A DNA stretch of 64,000 nt from Microvirga soli (GCF_016734765.1 NZ_JAERQE010000002.1:124001-188000), one strand, 5' to 3'. Positions 44,708-54,662 are shown, counted from the first letter of the stretch. Program-made: numbers and translations. Notes: generated from the sequence alone by a model not told the origin.

Positions 44708-45031
44708 ATGACACGCGACCCGCGCTCGGAGGCCGAAAAAGCCCGTGCCGACCTCGCCCGCAATGCGGAGATGGGTTTGGGCGTGCCGCAAAGCCCGGTC
44801 GAGCAGCAGCCCTCGGTAACGCCGGAGACGTTCGGCGACACCACCGAGAACGGCCGGGTGATCCGGGATGATCAAGGCCGGTCGTCCAACGCGGCGGACC
44901 GCGATGTCAGCGACTCCACCGGCACCATCGCGACCTCTCGCGATATTCCCGTCTCGCGTCAGAACGTCCAATCCCCACCGACCCATCGCAGCGACGAAGA
45001 GGACGGCGTCCTCTCCCGCGCCAAGGAGTAA
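44708..45031 (+). CDS. Small hydrophilic hypothetical protein (107 aa)
   Basis: The ATG follows GAGGAGG, giving a 107-residue protein rich in Asp, Glu, Arg, Ser and Thr with no hydrophobic segment (SEAEKARADLARNAEMGLG near the start). An upstream in-frame start at 44624 lies before the candidate promoter and is unlikely. No family recognised. It may be disordered. It is followed 6 bp later by a second small hydrophilic gene. Confidence 0.65.
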   Translation: MTRDPRSEAEKARADLARNAEMGLGVPQSPVEQQPSVTPETFGDTTENGRVIRDDQGRSSNAADRDVSDSTGTIATSRDIPVSRQNVQSPPTHRSDEEDGVLSRAKE

Positions 45032-45037
45032 ATCAAC

Positions 45038-45301
45038 ATGGCTCTTTCCGACATCTTCTCCATGTTCACCCCCAAGAAGCGCAAGGCCGAAAAGGCCCAT
45101 GAGGAGCTGGTGGCCAATGCCGAGAAGGCGCTGCGCATGAAGCAGGAGGCCGGTCCCCAGACCAACATTCCTAAGCACCAGACCGCCAGCGAGGGCATGA
45201 ACCCCAAGACCACGAACGAGGATCACATCCCGGCTCGCGAGGGGTTCAACACGCCCGAGCTCAAGCGCTCCAGGGTTGCCCGCTCGGGGGATGCTTCGTA
45301 A
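45038..45301 (+). CDS. Small basic hypothetical protein (87 aa)
   Basis: The 87-residue ORF follows the previous gene by 6 bp, forming a two-gene unit ended by a bidirectional terminator. It begins MALSDIFSMFTPKKRKAEKAHEELVANAEKALRMK, a Lys/Ala/Glu-rich helix-forming stretch, then turns Pro/Thr/Asn-rich. Its first half shares the ARNAE/VANAE-like pattern with its neighbour. No function is known. Confidence 0.6.
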   Translation: MALSDIFSMFTPKKRKAEKAHEELVANAEKALRMKQEAGPQTNIPKHQTASEGMNPKTTNEDHIPAREGFNTPELKRSRVARSGDAS

Positions 45302-45326
45302 GCTTTCTCGCGATTGTGCATGAGAC

Positions 45327-45354
45327 AAAAGCCCTGCCGTTCGGCGGGGCTTTT
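45327..45354 (+). terminator. Bidirectional terminator
   Basis: AAAAGCCCTGCCG and CGGCGGGGCTTTT form a stem of about 12 bp (one G-T pair) with T and A runs on both sides. It serves the small-gene unit and the convergent Crp/Fnr gene. Confidence 0.8.
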
Positions 45355-45368
45355 CCCTATGAGCCGCT

Positions 45369-46145
45369 CTATCGATCGGGCTTAAGAGCCATATCGGCAG
45401 TATAATGTTTCCGTTCAGCCCGCTCGTAGGTGTGCGGCAGAAGCTGCTCGAATTTCCGCCTGATGATCCCATAACACTCGCAGGCGGCTTCCTCGAGGCC
45501 CGGACGATCGGTAACTGTGATGATGCCTCTGCCCTGGCGGATCAGTCCTTTGTCCTGAATCGACCTGGCTACGTCACTCACCGTCGAGCGCTGGACGCCA
45601 AGCATCTCTGCCAGGAACTCATGGGTGAGCGGCAGTTCAGGCCGGCCTGCTCTGTCCTGGGTCATGAGGATCCATCGGCAGCAGCGGGCTTCGACGCTGT
45701 GAACGGCATTGCAGGCCACAGCCTGGAGAGTTTCCGCCATCAGCGCCTCGGTGAAGCGCATGACGAGGTGCTGGATGGCCGGCCGGGCCGCCATGGCCTC
45801 GTGCATGATGTTCAGTTCGACCCGGGAGGCGGTGCCGCTCAGCTGGACGATGTAGCGGCCGAACGACTGGCGGGTCACGAAGGCGCTCACCAGACCGAAC
45901 AAGCCCTCGCAGCCGAAGGTCGCCATTTCGACCGACTTGCCGTCATGCATGACAGTCACGAGGGACACCATCCCATCAAGAGGAAAGTAGGTGTACACGA
46001 TGGTGTCGCCGACTTCGTAGAGGATCTCACCGCGCTGCAGGTCGATGACGGCGAGATGCGGCTCCAGAAATGCGAAATCCTCTGGCGCCAGGGCCGCTAA
46101 AAGGCGGTTGTCCTGATGCTGCGGAGTTCTCCGAACCTGTGCCAT
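45369..46145 (-). CDS. Crp/Fnr family transcriptional regulator
   Basis: The 258-residue regulator has a cyclic-nucleotide-binding-type sensor domain (about 18-145; AVIDLQRGEILYEVGD, ETVTVMHDGKSVEMATFG) and a helix-turn-helix domain (about 160-235; LTHEFLAEMLGVQRSTVSDV). No Cys cluster for an iron-sulfur centre is evident, so it is not Fnr itself. The ligand is unknown. It stands alone; no matching target site was identified in the window. Confidence 0.88.
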   Translation of the reverse strand: MAQVRRTPQHQDNRLLAALAPEDFAFLEPHLAVIDLQRGEILYEVGDTIVYTYFPLDGMVSLVTVMHDGKSVEMATFGCEGLFGLVSAFVTRQSFGRYIVQLSGTASRVELNIMHEAMAARPAIQHLVMRFTEALMAETLQAVACNAVHSVEARCCRWILMTQDRAGRPELPLTHEFLAEMLGVQRSTVSDVARSIQDKGLIRQGRGIITVTDRPGLEEAACECYGIIRRKFEQLLPHTYERAERKHYTADMALKPDR

Positions 46146-46309
46146 GGCAGAGGCCCCGATTCAGCCGGAATTAGCCCCATGCGGCTAACGCGCGGAACGG
46201 GCGGTTCGCTCCGTCATCCGGTGAATTCTCAAGGCCTCAGGCGCAGAAGCCGGGCATGGCACCTGGACCCACCTTGCTCGTCTTAAGCCGAGACCGTATC
46301 CATGGTTTC

Positions 46310-47092
46310 ATGACCATCCGTATCGTCTCCCTCCAGCGCTATCCGGTGAAGGGCCTCTCGCCCGAGACCCTGTCCTCCGTCACCCTCACGAAGGGGGACT
46401 ACTTTCCCGGTGACCGGCTGTTTGCCATCGAGAACGGCCCGGCCGGGTTCGAGCCGGAAAACCCGCAGTATCAGCCCAAGATCAAGTTCCTGATGCTGAT
46501 GCGGAACGAGAGCCTGGCGCGGCTGAGAACCCGCTACATCGATTCCATCACGACCCTGTTCATCGAGCAGGGCGGGCGCGAGGTGGCGCGCGGCGATCTC
46601 TCGACCCCTGGTGGGCGGCTTGCCATCGAGGCCTTCTTCCGCCGCTTCATGCCGAAGGAGCTGCGCGGCCCGCCGAAGGTGCTCGCCGCCCCGGAAGGCT
46701 TCCGCTTCACCGATTCCCGGCGCGGCTTCGTCTCCCTCATCAATCTGGCGAGCGTGCGGGAGTTGGAGACCATGATCGGCGCGCCCGTCGATCCCCTGCG
46801 CTTTCGCGGCAACATCCATGTGGAGGGCCTGAAAGCCTGGGAGGAGTTCGACCTCGTCGGCCAGGTGCTCACCGCGCCCTCGGGCCTGCGCCTGAAGGTC
46901 ACCAAGCGGATCGAGCGCTGCGCCGCCACCAACGTGGACCCGGACACCGGCATCCGCGACCTGGAGATCCCGAAAAGCCTGATGAAGGCCTATGGGCACT
47001 TCGACTGCGGCATCTATGCCGAGGTGGTGGGCGACGGTTCGCTCGAAGCAGGCGGGAGCCTGGAGCGCGAGCAGGCGGAACTGGCGCTGTAG
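46310..47092 (+). CDS. MOSC domain-containing protein
   Basis: The 260-residue protein begins with the MOSC N-terminal beta-barrel segment (IVSLQRYPVKGLSPETL), followed by the MOSC domain (about 130-250) with DPLRFRGNIHVEGLKAWEEFDLVG, ERCAATNVDPDTGIRDLEIP and YGHFDCGIYAEV. MOSC proteins of the YcbX type handle molybdenum-cofactor-linked reactions such as detoxification of N-hydroxylated bases. The start MTIRIV follows a GGTTTC leader; an upstream start at 46256 is possible. Confidence 0.85.
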   Translation: MTIRIVSLQRYPVKGLSPETLSSVTLTKGDYFPGDRLFAIENGPAGFEPENPQYQPKIKFLMLMRNESLARLRTRYIDSITTLFIEQGGREVARGDLSTPGGRLAIEAFFRRFMPKELRGPPKVLAAPEGFRFTDSRRGFVSLINLASVRELETMIGAPVDPLRFRGNIHVEGLKAWEEFDLVGQVLTAPSGLRLKVTKRIERCAATNVDPDTGIRDLEIPKSLMKAYGHFDCGIYAEVVGDGSLEAGGSLEREQAELAL

Positions 47093-47117
47093 GGGAATGG
47101 AGGCCATGCGGCCCTGG

Positions 47118-47217
47118 TGTCATCCCCGGCGGCCGTAAGGCCGGGAAGGGGATCCATAGCGCTGAGGGTGCGAGTGGATTCCCTTCCCCTCCGCTGACGC
47201 TTCGGCCGGGAATGACA
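47118..47217 (+). repeat. Palindromic repeat family B, copy 5
   Basis: Bounded by TGTCATCCCCGG and CCGGGAATGACA, with GGGGATCCATAGC and GTGGATTCCC arms. It lies between convergent MOSC and DUF4167 genes. Confidence 0.8.
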
Positions 47218-47254
47218 GCGGAGCGATGACCGCTGCGAAAGGATCCTATCGCCA

Positions 47255-47286
47255 ACAAAAAAGGGAGAGCCTGGGCTCTCCCTTTT
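47255..47286 (-). terminator. Rho-independent terminator
   Basis: AAGGGAGAGC and GCTCTCCCTT form a ten-bp stem with a CTGG loop; on minus it is followed by TTTTTT. It serves the DUF4167 gene and can act on the plus strand as well. Confidence 0.8.
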
Positions 47287-47308
47287 CGTTTCAGGTAATC
47301 GCGCTGCC

Positions 47309-48352
47309 TTATTCGGCAGCCGGGGTCTCGGCCGGATCCGGGATGAAGCCGGGGTTCTCGGCATTGGCCGCATCGATCATTTCCTGGCGGGTGCGACGGC
47401 GACGGCGCGGACGGGCTGCGGTCTCGTCATTGGCCGCTTCCTGCATCACAGGCGCGGGAGCCGGAGCTTCGGCTTCCACGGGAGCCGGCGCACGGACCGG
47501 GTTCGTCAGGAAGGCCGGCAGGGTGCCCTGGTCGGACGGCTCGTCGTCCCGGCGGCGGTCGCGCTGGAAACGCTCGCGCCGCTCCGGGCGGTCACCGCGA
47601 TCGAAGCGGTCATTGCGCTCCGGGCGATCTGTGCGCTCGGGACGGTCACCCCGATCCTGGCGGTCGTTGCGGTCGAAGCGGGCAGGGCGCTGGTCATTGC
47701 GCTCAGGACGCTCGCCATTTTCCGGACGGGCCTCGAAGGGCTGCTGCTCGTCGCGGGGCTGGTAGTCCTGACGCGGGCCGCGGTCGCGCGGCTGGAAACG
47801 ATCGCGACGGTCACCGCGATCGGGACGATCGCCGCGATCCTGGCGATCACCCCGATCCTGACGGTCGTTACGATCACTGCGGTCCCCGCGGTCGAAACGC
47901 GGCTGGCGCTCGGCCCGGTTGTCGTAGGGCTGAGGCTGGGAGCCGAAATCGCCCTCGTCGCCGTTGCCGAAATCCTGGCCGCCGCCGGCACGCTCGAAGT
48001 TCGGGCGCTCACCCTGGGTGAAGCCTTCTTCCTCGTTGCCGTCCTCGTCGAGGGAGCGCTGCTGCTGCTGGTAGCCGTACTGCTCGCGCAGCTGCTCCTG
48101 GGCGGCCGCGATGATGCGCAAATAGTGCTCGGCGTGCTGGAAGTAGTTCTCGGCCGCCACCGGGTCGCCGCTGGATTGCGCATCGCGGGCGAGCTGGCTG
48201 TATTTCTCGGCGACATGCTGAGCCGTGCCGCGGATCTTCACGTCCGGACCGTTCGACTCGTAGCTCTTCGTCAGGGGATTGGGCCCCTTGTTGTTGTTAC
48301 TGCGGTTGTTGTTGGGACGACCGCGCATACGCCTGTTTTGTCCTGGTCTCAT
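47309..48352 (-). CDS. DUF4167 domain-containing protein with Arg/Asp-rich repeats
   Basis: The 347-residue protein starts with a basic Asn-rich stretch and the DUF4167 domain (about 25-95), with DVKIRGTAQHVAEKYSQLARDAQSSGDPVAAENYFQHAEHY. The rest is a long low-complexity region dominated by DRxDR and DRGDR repeats, ending in a basic RRRRRTRQEM and an acidic tail. DUF4167 is an alphaproteobacterial family without known function; the RGG-like composition suggests RNA binding. The repeats also make the coding DNA repetitive (about 47560-47900). Confidence 0.88.
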   Translation of the reverse strand: MRPGQNRRMRGRPNNNRSNNNKGPNPLTKSYESNGPDVKIRGTAQHVAEKYSQLARDAQSSGDPVAAENYFQHAEHYLRIIAAAQEQLREQYGYQQQQRSLDEDGNEEEGFTQGERPNFERAGGGQDFGNGDEGDFGSQPQPYDNRAERQPRFDRGDRSDRNDRQDRGDRQDRGDRPDRGDRRDRFQPRDRGPRQDYQPRDEQQPFEARPENGERPERNDQRPARFDRNDRQDRGDRPERTDRPERNDRFDRGDRPERRERFQRDRRRDDEPSDQGTLPAFLTNPVRAPAPVEAEAPAPAPVMQEAANDETAARPRRRRRTRQEMIDAANAENPGFIPDPAETPAAE

Positions 48353-48413
48353 TTTCGCTCTACGAGCCTCGCTGGTTCTTTAAAGCCCACGCGATATGCA
48401 AGCCAATATTCAA

Positions 48414-48439
48414 CGAACGGGCTCAACGCCCACCGTTCG
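48414..48439 (-). other. Inverted repeat in the leader of the DUF4167 gene
   Basis: CGAACGG and CCGTTCG are separated by 12 nt with an inner GGGC/GCCC pair, about 60 nt upstream of the ATG at 48352. The rest of 48353-48711 holds nothing I recognise. Confidence 0.3.
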
Positions 48440-48711
48440 CGTGGCAAACCGTCTGTCGTTCAGCCACAGCCTTCGAGAAGCTTGGCCATCCTTCAGTGTC
48501 GGGTTCAGGTGATCGCGCTAGGCCGTTTCGTTCAAAAGCCCCTGCCTGCGCGATTGATATCGTTTGGTCTTCCGGCATGCCCCTCCAGGGGCCACCGATT
48601 TGTTTAGACCGAGGACGATCTCTACCCTGAATCTAGCGGGTTCCTCTCGGTCCAACAAGGGCTATTTCCGACTTTATCCCAGGATGGGACAAGAAAGCCT
48701 CACCCAGGCCA

Positions 48712-49560
48712 TCACAATCGCTTCATGGCGACGCAGCGCGGGTTGCCTGGTAGATCGTGTGCGATCCGCAGGATTTCAAGGCCATGAAGCCCGGCCAAGC
48801 TCGATAGGGCCTCGGCCTGATCGTAGCCGATCTCGACCGCCAGCAGCCCGCCGGGAGCCAGCAGCCGCTCCGCTTCGGCGAGGAGAATCCGGTAGGGCTC
48901 CAGCCCGTCCGGTCCGCCGTCGAGGGCGAGCCTGGGGTCGTGCTCCCGCACCTCCTGGTCCAGGCCTGGGATCACCCCGGAGGCAATGTAGGGCGGGTTC
49001 GAGACGATCAGGTCGAACCGGCCCGAAATCGCATCGGCCCAGCGCGACAGGACGAAATGGCAGCGGTTGCCAACCCGATTGTCATCCGCATTGGCACGCG
49101 CTGTCACAACGGCACCAAAGGACAGATCGACCCCAAGCCCGGTGGCCTGCGGCAGTTCATGGAGCAGGGCCACCAGGATGCAGCCGGAGCCGGTGCCGAA
49201 ATCCACGATCCTCAGAGGGGCCTGATGGTCGGGAAGCAGATCGAGGGCGGTCTCGACCAGGGTCTCAGTGTCCGGCCGGGGCACCAGGGTTTCCGGGGAG
49301 AGCCGGAAGGGCAGGCCCCAGAACTCCCGCTCGCCAACGATCCGGGCCACCGGCTCATGGTTCAGGCGGCGCTGGGCGAAGGCGGCGAGGGTGCCAGCCT
49401 GGTCAGGCGTCAGGGGAGTGTCAGGCCAGGTGATAAGATCAGTCGCTGAAATGCCAAGTGCTGTCAGAACGAGCAGCCGGGCATCCAGGGCTGCGGTCTC
49501 GAACCCGGCCTCGGCGAGGGTCCGGCGCAGCTCCCTCAAGGCCTCAGCGCGGGTTTTCAA
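48712..49560 (-). CDS. prmC: Peptide chain release factor N5-glutamine methyltransferase
   Basis: PrmC methylates the GGQ glutamine of release factors. The 282-residue protein has the N-terminal helical domain with FETAALDARLLVLTALG, SAM motif I VDFGTGSGCILVALLHELP, and the catalytic NPPY in FDLIVSNPPYIASG. The start is a TTG at 49560 whose last two bases and the next base form the TGA stop of fosX (4-bp overlap TTGA). No ATG is available in range. Co-location with prfA is conserved in many bacteria. Confidence 0.93.
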   Translation of the reverse strand: MKTRAEALRELRRTLAEAGFETAALDARLLVLTALGISATDLITWPDTPLTPDQAGTLAAFAQRRLNHEPVARIVGEREFWGLPFRLSPETLVPRPDTETLVETALDLLPDHQAPLRIVDFGTGSGCILVALLHELPQATGLGVDLSFGAVVTARANADDNRVGNRCHFVLSRWADAISGRFDLIVSNPPYIASGVIPGLDQEVREHDPRLALDGGPDGLEPYRILLAEAERLLAPGGLLAVEIGYDQAEALSSLAGLHGLEILRIAHDLPGNPRCVAMKRL

Positions 49561-49982
49561 GGGTTTCGGCCCTGCCGGTAGCGTGCCAGCCGCTCGTCCA
49601 GGGTGCCGGTATGCAGCTCGAACAGGTGGTTGTCATCGTCGTAGAAATAGAGCGAATGCCCTTCGCCCTCGACCCGAGGCCGGGACTCGCGGAACTCCAG
49701 CCCCAATGCCTCGATCCTGGCCCGGTATTCACCGATGGCGGAGGCCGGGATCTTGAAGGCGATGTGGTTGTAGCTGCGGCCAGGCAGGCTCTCGCCCTCC
49801 ATCACGGCGATCCAGAGCCCGCCCACGTCGAAGAATTTTTCGCGGGAGAGGGAGAAGGTGTCGTGGCCGGACGCATAGATTTCCCGGCCGCCGAGCGCCC
49901 CTTCCACGATGGCGGTCATGCGGTCGAGATCACGGGTGATCAGGGTGATGTGGCTGAGGCCCTCGACCCTGCCCTCGCTCAT
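49557..49982 (-). CDS. fosX: FosX-type fosfomycin epoxide hydrolase (VOC superfamily)
   Basis: The 141-residue VOC protein has metal ligands His11 (GLSHITL), His73 (SYNHIAFK) and Glu122 (HLFELHTG), and the FosX catalytic base position Glu48 in SLSREKF, which aligns to Glu44 of Listeria FosX. The strings [17 protein letters not shown] and TLDERLARY also match FosX closely. FosX adds water to fosfomycin and so inactivates it. The gene lies between prfA and prmC with 4-bp overlaps on both sides, an unusual location for a resistance gene. Chromosomal FosX proteins are known in related rhizobia. Confidence 0.85.
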   Translation of the reverse strand: MSEGRVEGLSHITLITRDLDRMTAIVEGALGGREIYASGHDTFSLSREKFFDVGGLWIAVMEGESLPGRSYNHIAFKIPASAIGEYRARIEALGLEFRESRPRVEGEGHSLYFYDDDNHLFELHTGTLDERLARYRQGRNP

Positions 49983-51067
49983 GCCGCCTGATCCTGGGCG
50001 GCGAGCTGGGCCGCCTGATGTTCGGTCACGAGGGCGTCGATCAGCTCGTCGAGAGCATTCCCGGCCATCACCTCTTCGAGCTTGTAGAGGGTCAGGTTGA
50101 TGCGGTGGTCGGTCACGCGCCCTTGCGGGAAGTTGTAGGTGCGGATGCGCTCGGACCGGTCGCCGGAGCCCACCTGGGCCTTGCGGTCGGCGGCGCGGGC
50201 GGAATCCTTGGCGGTGCGTTCGGCGTCATAGAGCCGGGCGCGCAGCAGGGCCATGGCGCGGGCACGATTCTTGTGCTGGGAGCGTTCGTCCTGGACGAAC
50301 ACCACCATCCCGGTGGGGATATGGGTGATCCGGATGGCGGATTCGGTCTTGTTCACGTGCTGGCCGCCGGCGCCCTGCGCCCGCATGGTATCGATCTTCA
50401 GGTCCGCATCGTTGAGCACGATATCCACGTCCTCGGCTTCCGGCAGCACGGCAACCGTGGCCGCGGAGGTGTGGATGCGTCCTTGCGTTTCCGTGTCCGG
50501 CACGCGCTGGACCCGGTGGACGCCGCTTTCGAACTTGAGCCGGGCGAACACGCTCCGACCCTTGATCTCGACCACCACTTCCTTGTAGCCGCCGGCCGTG
50601 CCCTCGCTCTCCGAGACGATCTCGACCTTCCAGCCTTTCAGGTCCGCATAGCGGGTGTACATGCGCAGCAGATCGCCAGCGAAGAGGGCGGCCTCGTCGC
50701 CGCCGGTGCCGGCGCGGATTTCCAGGATGGCGCTCTTCTCGTCCGCCTCGTCCTTGGGCAGGAGCATCAGGCGCAGGTCCTGGGCTGCCTTCTCCAGATC
50801 CTCCCGGGCCTGGGGCAGCTCGTCCTCGGCAAGCGAGCGCATCTCGGCATCCATCGCGGGATCGTCGAGCATGGCCTGGAGGCCATGGAGGTTGTCCTCC
50901 ATGGCCCGATAGGCCCGGATGGCATCCACCACCCCATCAAGCTCTGCGAGCTCGCGGGAGAGCGACACGAAGGTTTCCGGGTCGGGCCCGGCATTGAGCG
51001 TCGCCGTGATGATGTCATGGCGGGCGAGAATAGCGTTCAGGCGATCAGAGGGAGGGGCAATCGACAT
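49979..51067 (-). CDS. prfA: Peptide chain release factor 1
   Basis: The 362-residue RF1 reads UAA and UAG stop codons and triggers hydrolysis of peptidyl-tRNA. The helical PCRF domain (about 20-190) is followed by the GGQ motif near residue 233 ([18 protein letters not shown]), and the segment [27 protein letters not shown] agrees with RF1. The start shares one base with the ptsP stop (TGATG), and the end overlaps fosX by 4 bp. Confidence 0.96.
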   Translation of the reverse strand: MSIAPPSDRLNAILARHDIITATLNAGPDPETFVSLSRELAELDGVVDAIRAYRAMEDNLHGLQAMLDDPAMDAEMRSLAEDELPQAREDLEKAAQDLRLMLLPKDEADEKSAILEIRAGTGGDEAALFAGDLLRMYTRYADLKGWKVEIVSESEGTAGGYKEVVVEIKGRSVFARLKFESGVHRVQRVPDTETQGRIHTSAATVAVLPEAEDVDIVLNDADLKIDTMRAQGAGGQHVNKTESAIRITHIPTGMVVFVQDERSQHKNRARAMALLRARLYDAERTAKDSARAADRKAQVGSGDRSERIRTYNFPQGRVTDHRINLTLYKLEEVMAGNALDELIDALVTEHQAAQLAAQDQAA

Positions 51068-53334
51068 CAGACCGGAATACCATGGGTTTCCGCAAAATGG
51101 GCAAGCTTCGGGCGCAGCGTTTGGCCGCCCCCGGCTGTTTTAAGTTCCTCGCGGATCAGGGCGCTGACCTCCGCGGCGTTCATCTCCAGCAGCATGGCCT
51201 TGACCGGGCCGATAGAGGCCGGGGACATGGATAGGGAACGGAATCCTAAGCCGATCAGCGCCATGGCCTCGAGAGGGCGTCCGCCGACCTCGCCGCAGAC
51301 CGTCGCCAGGCAGCCGGAGGCCTCGGCGTGCTCGGCCACCATGTTGAGAGCCCGCAGCATGGGTGCGCTCAGGGGATCGAAGCGGTCGGCCACCCGCCGG
51401 TTCTCGCGGTCGCTGGCGAAGAGGAACTGCATCAGATCGTTGGTGCCGAGCGAGATGAAATCGGCGCTCTCGCAGATTTCCTTGAGCTGGAACAGGAGTG
51501 AGGGCACCTCCAGCATCACGCCGAGCTTCAGGTCCGATGGCAGCGGATAGCCGTGGTTGGCGAGGTGGATCTTCTCCCGCTCCACATATTCCTTGGCGCG
51601 CTCGAACTCGTCGCAGGTTGCCACCATGGGGAACATGATCTTCAGGGGCCGCCCGGCGGCGGCTTTCAGCAGGGCGCGGATCTGGGCCCGCAGCAGGCCC
51701 GGGCGGTCGAGGCCGATGCGGATGGCGCGCCATCCGAGGGCCGGGTTCTCCTCCTCGACGGATTGCATGTACGGCAGGATCTTGTCGCCGCCTATGTCGA
51801 GGGTGCGGAAGGTGACGGGCCGGTCACCGGCTTCCGCGAACACGGTGCTGTAGAGCGCCTGTTGCTCGGAGGCCGAGGGCATGCGCTCGGCGATCATGAA
51901 CTGCAGCTCGGTGCGGAACAGCCCGACGCCCGCAGCGCCTGTTTCTGCCAGATGCGGCAGGTCGACCACGAGGCCGGCATTGAGCTGCAGGGTGATCTCG
52001 ACGCCATCCTTGGTGACGGAGGGCACGTCCCGCAGCTTGAGATACTGCTCCTGCCGGCGGGCGCGCAGGCGCGCTTTCTCGGCATAGGCGGCCTCCACGT
52101 CCGGGTTGGGGCGGATCTGCACCTCGCCCGCGGCTCCATCGACGATGATGGCATCGCCCTGTTCCGTAAGCGAGGTGGCGTTCGATACCTCGCCGACGGC
52201 CGGAATGCCGAGCGCCCGGGCCACGATGGCGATGTGGCTCGTCGGTCCACCTTCTTCGAGCACGAGGCCGCGCAGGCGCGAGCGGTCATAGTCGAGGAGT
52301 GCGGCCGGGCCCATGGAGCGGGCCACGAGGATGGCGTTCTCGGGAAGATTTTCGCGCTCGGTGACGAATTCCCGGCCCACCAGCCGGTGGAGCAGGCGGT
52401 TGGCGAGATCGTCGAGGTCGTGCAGGCGCTCGCGCAGGTATGGGTCCGTCTGGCGCAGCATGCGGGCGCGGTTGTCGGACTGCACCCGTTCCACGGCTGC
52501 TTCCGCCGTCAGACCGGAGGTCACCGCCTCGCGCATGCGCCTCAGCCAGCCCTGATCGTGGGCGAACATGCGGAAGGTCTCCAGAACCTCCCGGTGCTCG
52601 CCGTGATGGGCGACGTCGCCGCGCTCGATGAGCTGGTCGATGGACAGGCGCACCTCGCCGATGGCGGCGTCGAGCCGCTTCAGCTCCGCCTCGATGTTCT
52701 CGGCAATGAGATTCTTGACCACCACTCTGGGCTCATGGAGCACCACGTGACCGAGACCCACGCCGTCGGCAAGCGCAACGCCCTTCTGGTAGAGGGGGCG
52801 GCGAAGCGCGATGCCGGTCTCGACGGGCGCCAGGGCCTGCAGCTCGCCCGTGGCGAGCATCTCGGCCACCACCATGGCGGTGGTCTGAAGGGCCTCGACC
52901 TCTTCCTCGGTGTAGACGCGATAGGTGCGGTTCTGGACGACCAGAACGCCAAGCGTGTTGCCGGCGCGCAGCAGCGGTACGCCCAGGAAGGCGTGATAGA
53001 TCTCTTCGCCCGTCTCGGGCTTGTAGGAGAAGGCCGGGTGGCTCTGGGCGTCGGACAGGGCCAGGGGTTCGGCCGTCGCGGCGATGAGGCCCACGAGGCC
53101 CTCGCCCGAGCGCATGATGGTGAGGTGGACGGCCTCCCGGTTCAGGCCCTCGGTGGCGAAGAGCTCAAGCACGCCATCGCCACGCATCACATAGACGGAG
53201 CACACCTCCGCCACCATGTTTGCGGCAATCTGGGTGACAATTTTGTCGAGACGGTCCTGCGCCCCGACCGGCTCCGCCATGATCTCGCGGAGGCGGCGCA
53301 GCAGTAGGCGCGGACCGCCGGGAGCGCTTGGCAT
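51067..53334 (-). CDS. ptsP: PTS phosphotransferase enzyme I, nitrogen-type (EI-Ntr)
   Basis: The 755-residue EI-Ntr has an N-terminal GAF domain (about 20-165), then the PEP-utilising enzyme domains. The phosphorylated His is near residue 367 in [15 protein letters not shown], and the PEP-binding TIM barrel (about 430-700) includes [22 protein letters not shown] and [16 protein letters not shown]. It phosphorylates NPr in the nitrogen PTS, a regulatory chain controlling nitrogen and potassium responses. It sits between lysC and prfA, the conserved order in Hyphomicrobiales. Confidence 0.95.
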   Translation of the reverse strand: MPSAPGGPRLLLRRLREIMAEPVGAQDRLDKIVTQIAANMVAEVCSVYVMRGDGVLELFATEGLNREAVHLTIMRSGEGLVGLIAATAEPLALSDAQSHPAFSYKPETGEEIYHAFLGVPLLRAGNTLGVLVVQNRTYRVYTEEEVEALQTTAMVVAEMLATGELQALAPVETGIALRRPLYQKGVALADGVGLGHVVLHEPRVVVKNLIAENIEAELKRLDAAIGEVRLSIDQLIERGDVAHHGEHREVLETFRMFAHDQGWLRRMREAVTSGLTAEAAVERVQSDNRARMLRQTDPYLRERLHDLDDLANRLLHRLVGREFVTERENLPENAILVARSMGPAALLDYDRSRLRGLVLEEGGPTSHIAIVARALGIPAVGEVSNATSLTEQGDAIIVDGAAGEVQIRPNPDVEAAYAEKARLRARRQEQYLKLRDVPSVTKDGVEITLQLNAGLVVDLPHLAETGAAGVGLFRTELQFMIAERMPSASEQQALYSTVFAEAGDRPVTFRTLDIGGDKILPYMQSVEEENPALGWRAIRIGLDRPGLLRAQIRALLKAAAGRPLKIMFPMVATCDEFERAKEYVEREKIHLANHGYPLPSDLKLGVMLEVPSLLFQLKEICESADFISLGTNDLMQFLFASDRENRRVADRFDPLSAPMLRALNMVAEHAEASGCLATVCGEVGGRPLEAMALIGLGFRSLSMSPASIGPVKAMLLEMNAAEVSALIREELKTAGGGQTLRPKLAHFAETHGIPV

Positions 53335-53423
53335 GAGCTTCTCTGTTCCCGTCCTATCAGGGCCGGCAGGGCGGACCGGCGGCCGGCATGTTCACTGTCG
53401 CAGCCCGACCAATCCCTCGTCAA

Positions 53424-54662
53424 TCAGGCTTGATCAAGGCCGTATAGCGAGTGGAGCGTGCGAACCGCAAGCTCCGTGTAAGCCGATTCGATTAGGACTG
53501 AGAATTTAATCTCTGAGGTCGTGATCGCCCGGATATTGATGCCCTTGTCGGCCAGGGCCTTGAAGGCGCGGGCCGCCACGCCCGCATGGCTGCGCATGCC
53601 GACGCCGATGGCCGAGACCTTCACAACGTCGGTGGCGCCCTGGAGATCCTGGAACTGGATCTCGTCCTTGTGGGCGTTCAGGAGCGCACAGGCCCGCTCG
53701 TAATCGGCGGTGGGCACCGTGAAGGTCAGGTCCGTGGTGGCGGCGTTGTCGGACACGACCTGGATGATCATGTCCACGTTGATGTTGGCCTCGGCCAGGG
53801 GCACGAAGATCGAGGCCGCGATGCCCGGCTTGTCGGCAATGTCCCGCAGCGTGATCTGGGCTTCGTCGCGCGAATAAGCGATGCCCGTGACAATCTGCTG
53901 TTCCATGATGTCTTCCTCGTCGCAGATGAGGGTGCCGAGCTTGGGGTCGGCGGGATCGTCGAAGCTGGAGCGCACATAAGTGGGAACACGATGCATCATG
54001 GCGAGCTCCACCGAGCGCACCTGCAGCACTTTGGCCCCCAGCGAGGCCATCTCCAGCATTTCCTCGTAAGAAACCTTATCCAGGCGCCGGGCCTTGGGCA
54101 CGATGCGCGGATCGGTGGTGTAGACGCCGTCCACATCCGTATAGATGTCGCAGCGCTCGGCCTGGATGGCGGCGGCCAGCGCCACGGCGCTGGTGTCGGA
54201 GCCGCCGCGGCCAAGGGTCGTGATGCGGCCCGAGGGCTGATGCATGCCCTGGAAACCGGACACGACGGCGACTTGCCTAGCGTCCGTGAAGCCCTTCATG
54301 ATCCCGGTGCCGTCGATGGCGGCGATACGGGCCGAACCATGGGCTTCCGAGGTCATGATCGGGATCTGCCAGCCCTGCCAGGAGCGCGCCTTGAGGCCCA
54401 TTTCCTGCAAGGCGAGCGCCAGGAGACCCGAGGTCACCTGCTCGCCCGAGGCGACCACCACGTCGTATTCCTTGGAATCGTAGAGCGGGGAGGCGTCCTT
54501 CACCCAGCCGACGAGCTCGTTGGTCTTGCCCGCCATGGCGGACACCACGACGGCCACGTCGTAGCCGGCCTCGACCTCGCGTTTCACATGCCGGGCCACG
54601 TTGCGGATGCGCTCTACGGTGGCGACGGATGTTCCGCCGAACTTCATGACGAGACGGGGCAT
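53424..54662 (-). CDS. lysC: Aspartate kinase
   Basis: The 412-residue kinase phosphorylates aspartate at the start of lysine, threonine and methionine synthesis. The kinase domain begins VMKFGGTSVATVERIRNVA and includes LGRGGSDTSAVALAAA and DVDGVYTTDPRIVP. Two C-terminal ACT domains (about 265-400), with VGMRSHAGVAARAFKALADKGINIRAITTSEIKFSVL, provide amino acid feedback. The gene is divergent from ubiG and 89 bp upstream of ptsP. Confidence 0.96.
   Translation of the reverse strand: MPRLVMKFGGTSVATVERIRNVARHVKREVEAGYDVAVVVSAMAGKTNELVGWVKDASPLYDSKEYDVVVASGEQVTSGLLALALQEMGLKARSWQGWQIPIMTSEAHGSARIAAIDGTGIMKGFTDARQVAVVSGFQGMHQPSGRITTLGRGGSDTSAVALAAAIQAERCDIYTDVDGVYTTDPRIVPKARRLDKVSYEEMLEMASLGAKVLQVRSVELAMMHRVPTYVRSSFDDPADPKLGTLICDEEDIMEQQIVTGIAYSRDEAQITLRDIADKPGIAASIFVPLAEANINVDMIIQVVSDNAATTDLTFTVPTADYERACALLNAHKDEIQFQDLQGATDVVKVSAIGVGMRSHAGVAARAFKALADKGINIRAITTSEIKFSVLIESAYTELAVRTLHSLYGLDQA

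Noticed and set aside
47560-47900. CRISPR-like array
   Set aside because: Short irregular repeats explained by codons for DRxDR peptide repeats; no uniform spacers.
51553-53307. 584-codon plus frame opposite ptsP
   Set aside because: Antisense shadow of a conserved gene.
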